DNA of 64,000 bases from Bordetella parapertussis (GTDB lineage Bacteria; Pseudomonadota; Gammaproteobacteria; Burkholderiales; Burkholderiaceae_B), in NCBI GenBank assembly GCA_945903445.1, contig CAMDNZ010000015.1:5907-69906 (forward strand), written 5' to 3'. Shown one piece after another: positions 63,921-64,000 of the stretch (the stretch's first letter is position 1; every line of letters begins with the position of its first letter). Below the pieces are notes generated by a model. That model was not told the origin of the DNA, did no database searches, and was given only the letters and a program-made list of their open reading frames with translations. The translations under genes were made by a program, and so were the position numbers.

Positions 63921-64000
63921 TTCCGACTCGGTTGACGCAACACAAAAACAACCCGGTGCAGCAGACGTTGCCGGGGTTTGAGTGGAAGGCAAGGCTTTCA

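Noticed and set aside
63921..64000. Start of a 16S rRNA gene at the right edge
   Set aside because: Only about 80 bases follow the promoter and none matches the conserved 16S 5' end; an rRNA leader is possible but not shown.

Overview
The window is GC-rich bacterial chromosome, most likely from a Bordetella-like betaproteobacterium (family Alcaligenaceae). The grounds are the mix and order of core genes: dxs-folE2; rpsF-priB-rpsR-rplI-dnaB; phoH-bcp-alaC-hom-thrC; potFGHI; rpiA-phoU; argA/hrpA; and an LPS-core cluster next to msbA and rng. Genus and species cannot be settled from the sequence alone.

Layout. 1-7 kb: isoprenoid (dxs) and folate (folE2) entry enzymes, the S6-PriB-S18-L9 operon and the replicative helicase. 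7-12 kb (minus strand): a bile-acid-type symporter, pdxA, a PIN-PhoH ATPase, a peroxiredoxin and a Mth938-like protein. 12-18 kb: alaC-hom-thrC and a NodIJ-type ABC exporter. 18-21 kb (minus): hpnC-hpnD-hpnE, which make squalene. 21-29 kb: alr, an SDR, radA, a TSUP permease, an FtsX-like permease, a truncated haemoglobin and a Kdo kinase. 29-34 kb: polyamine ABC transporter potFGHI, then an Spx/ArsC-like protein and a 3-methyladenine glycosylase. 35-51 kb: housekeeping genes rmuC, rpiA, phoU, yggX, argA, hrpA and lpxO, interrupted by AT-richer islands. 51-64 kb: dnaE, LPS-core glycosyltransferases, deacetylase, ydcF, a heptosyltransferase-type gene, msbA, rng, and a strong promoter at the right edge that may feed an rRNA operon outside the window.

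The notable content is in the islands at 33.9-35.8, 38.9-42.3, 42.7-43.6 and 49.2-50.3 kb. They hold at least seven related exported proteins or remnants: five long open genes, one copy with three in-frame stops and one deleted remnant. Their sequence pattern matches the A subunit of pertussis/cholera-type ADP-ribosylating toxins: a VY-x(5)-PP start, GF, a D-N/H-V/I segment, then AF and an IY-x-Y-x-IA core. They also end in a two-cysteine loop followed by a short tail, recalling the A1-A2 junction. Yet the catalytic Arg, His, Ser-Thr-Ser and Glu appear replaced in every copy, so they look like catalytically dead toxin-fold proteins. About 6 kb away is a pair of exported genes whose shared C-terminal domain looks like an OB fold. 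Their sizes recall pertussis toxin S2/S3 and S4/S5 B subunits. The second is broken twice, each time at a short G run where one extra G restores a colinear reading frame.

Four of the five open S1-like genes share a promoter-proximal sequence block, and the fifth has only part of it. Two genes are tandem duplicates bounded by about 30-bp direct repeats that overlap the end of the glycosylase gene. Taken together, the islands look like a dispersed, actively duplicating and decaying family derived from AB5 toxins, inserted at the junctions of conserved housekeeping genes.
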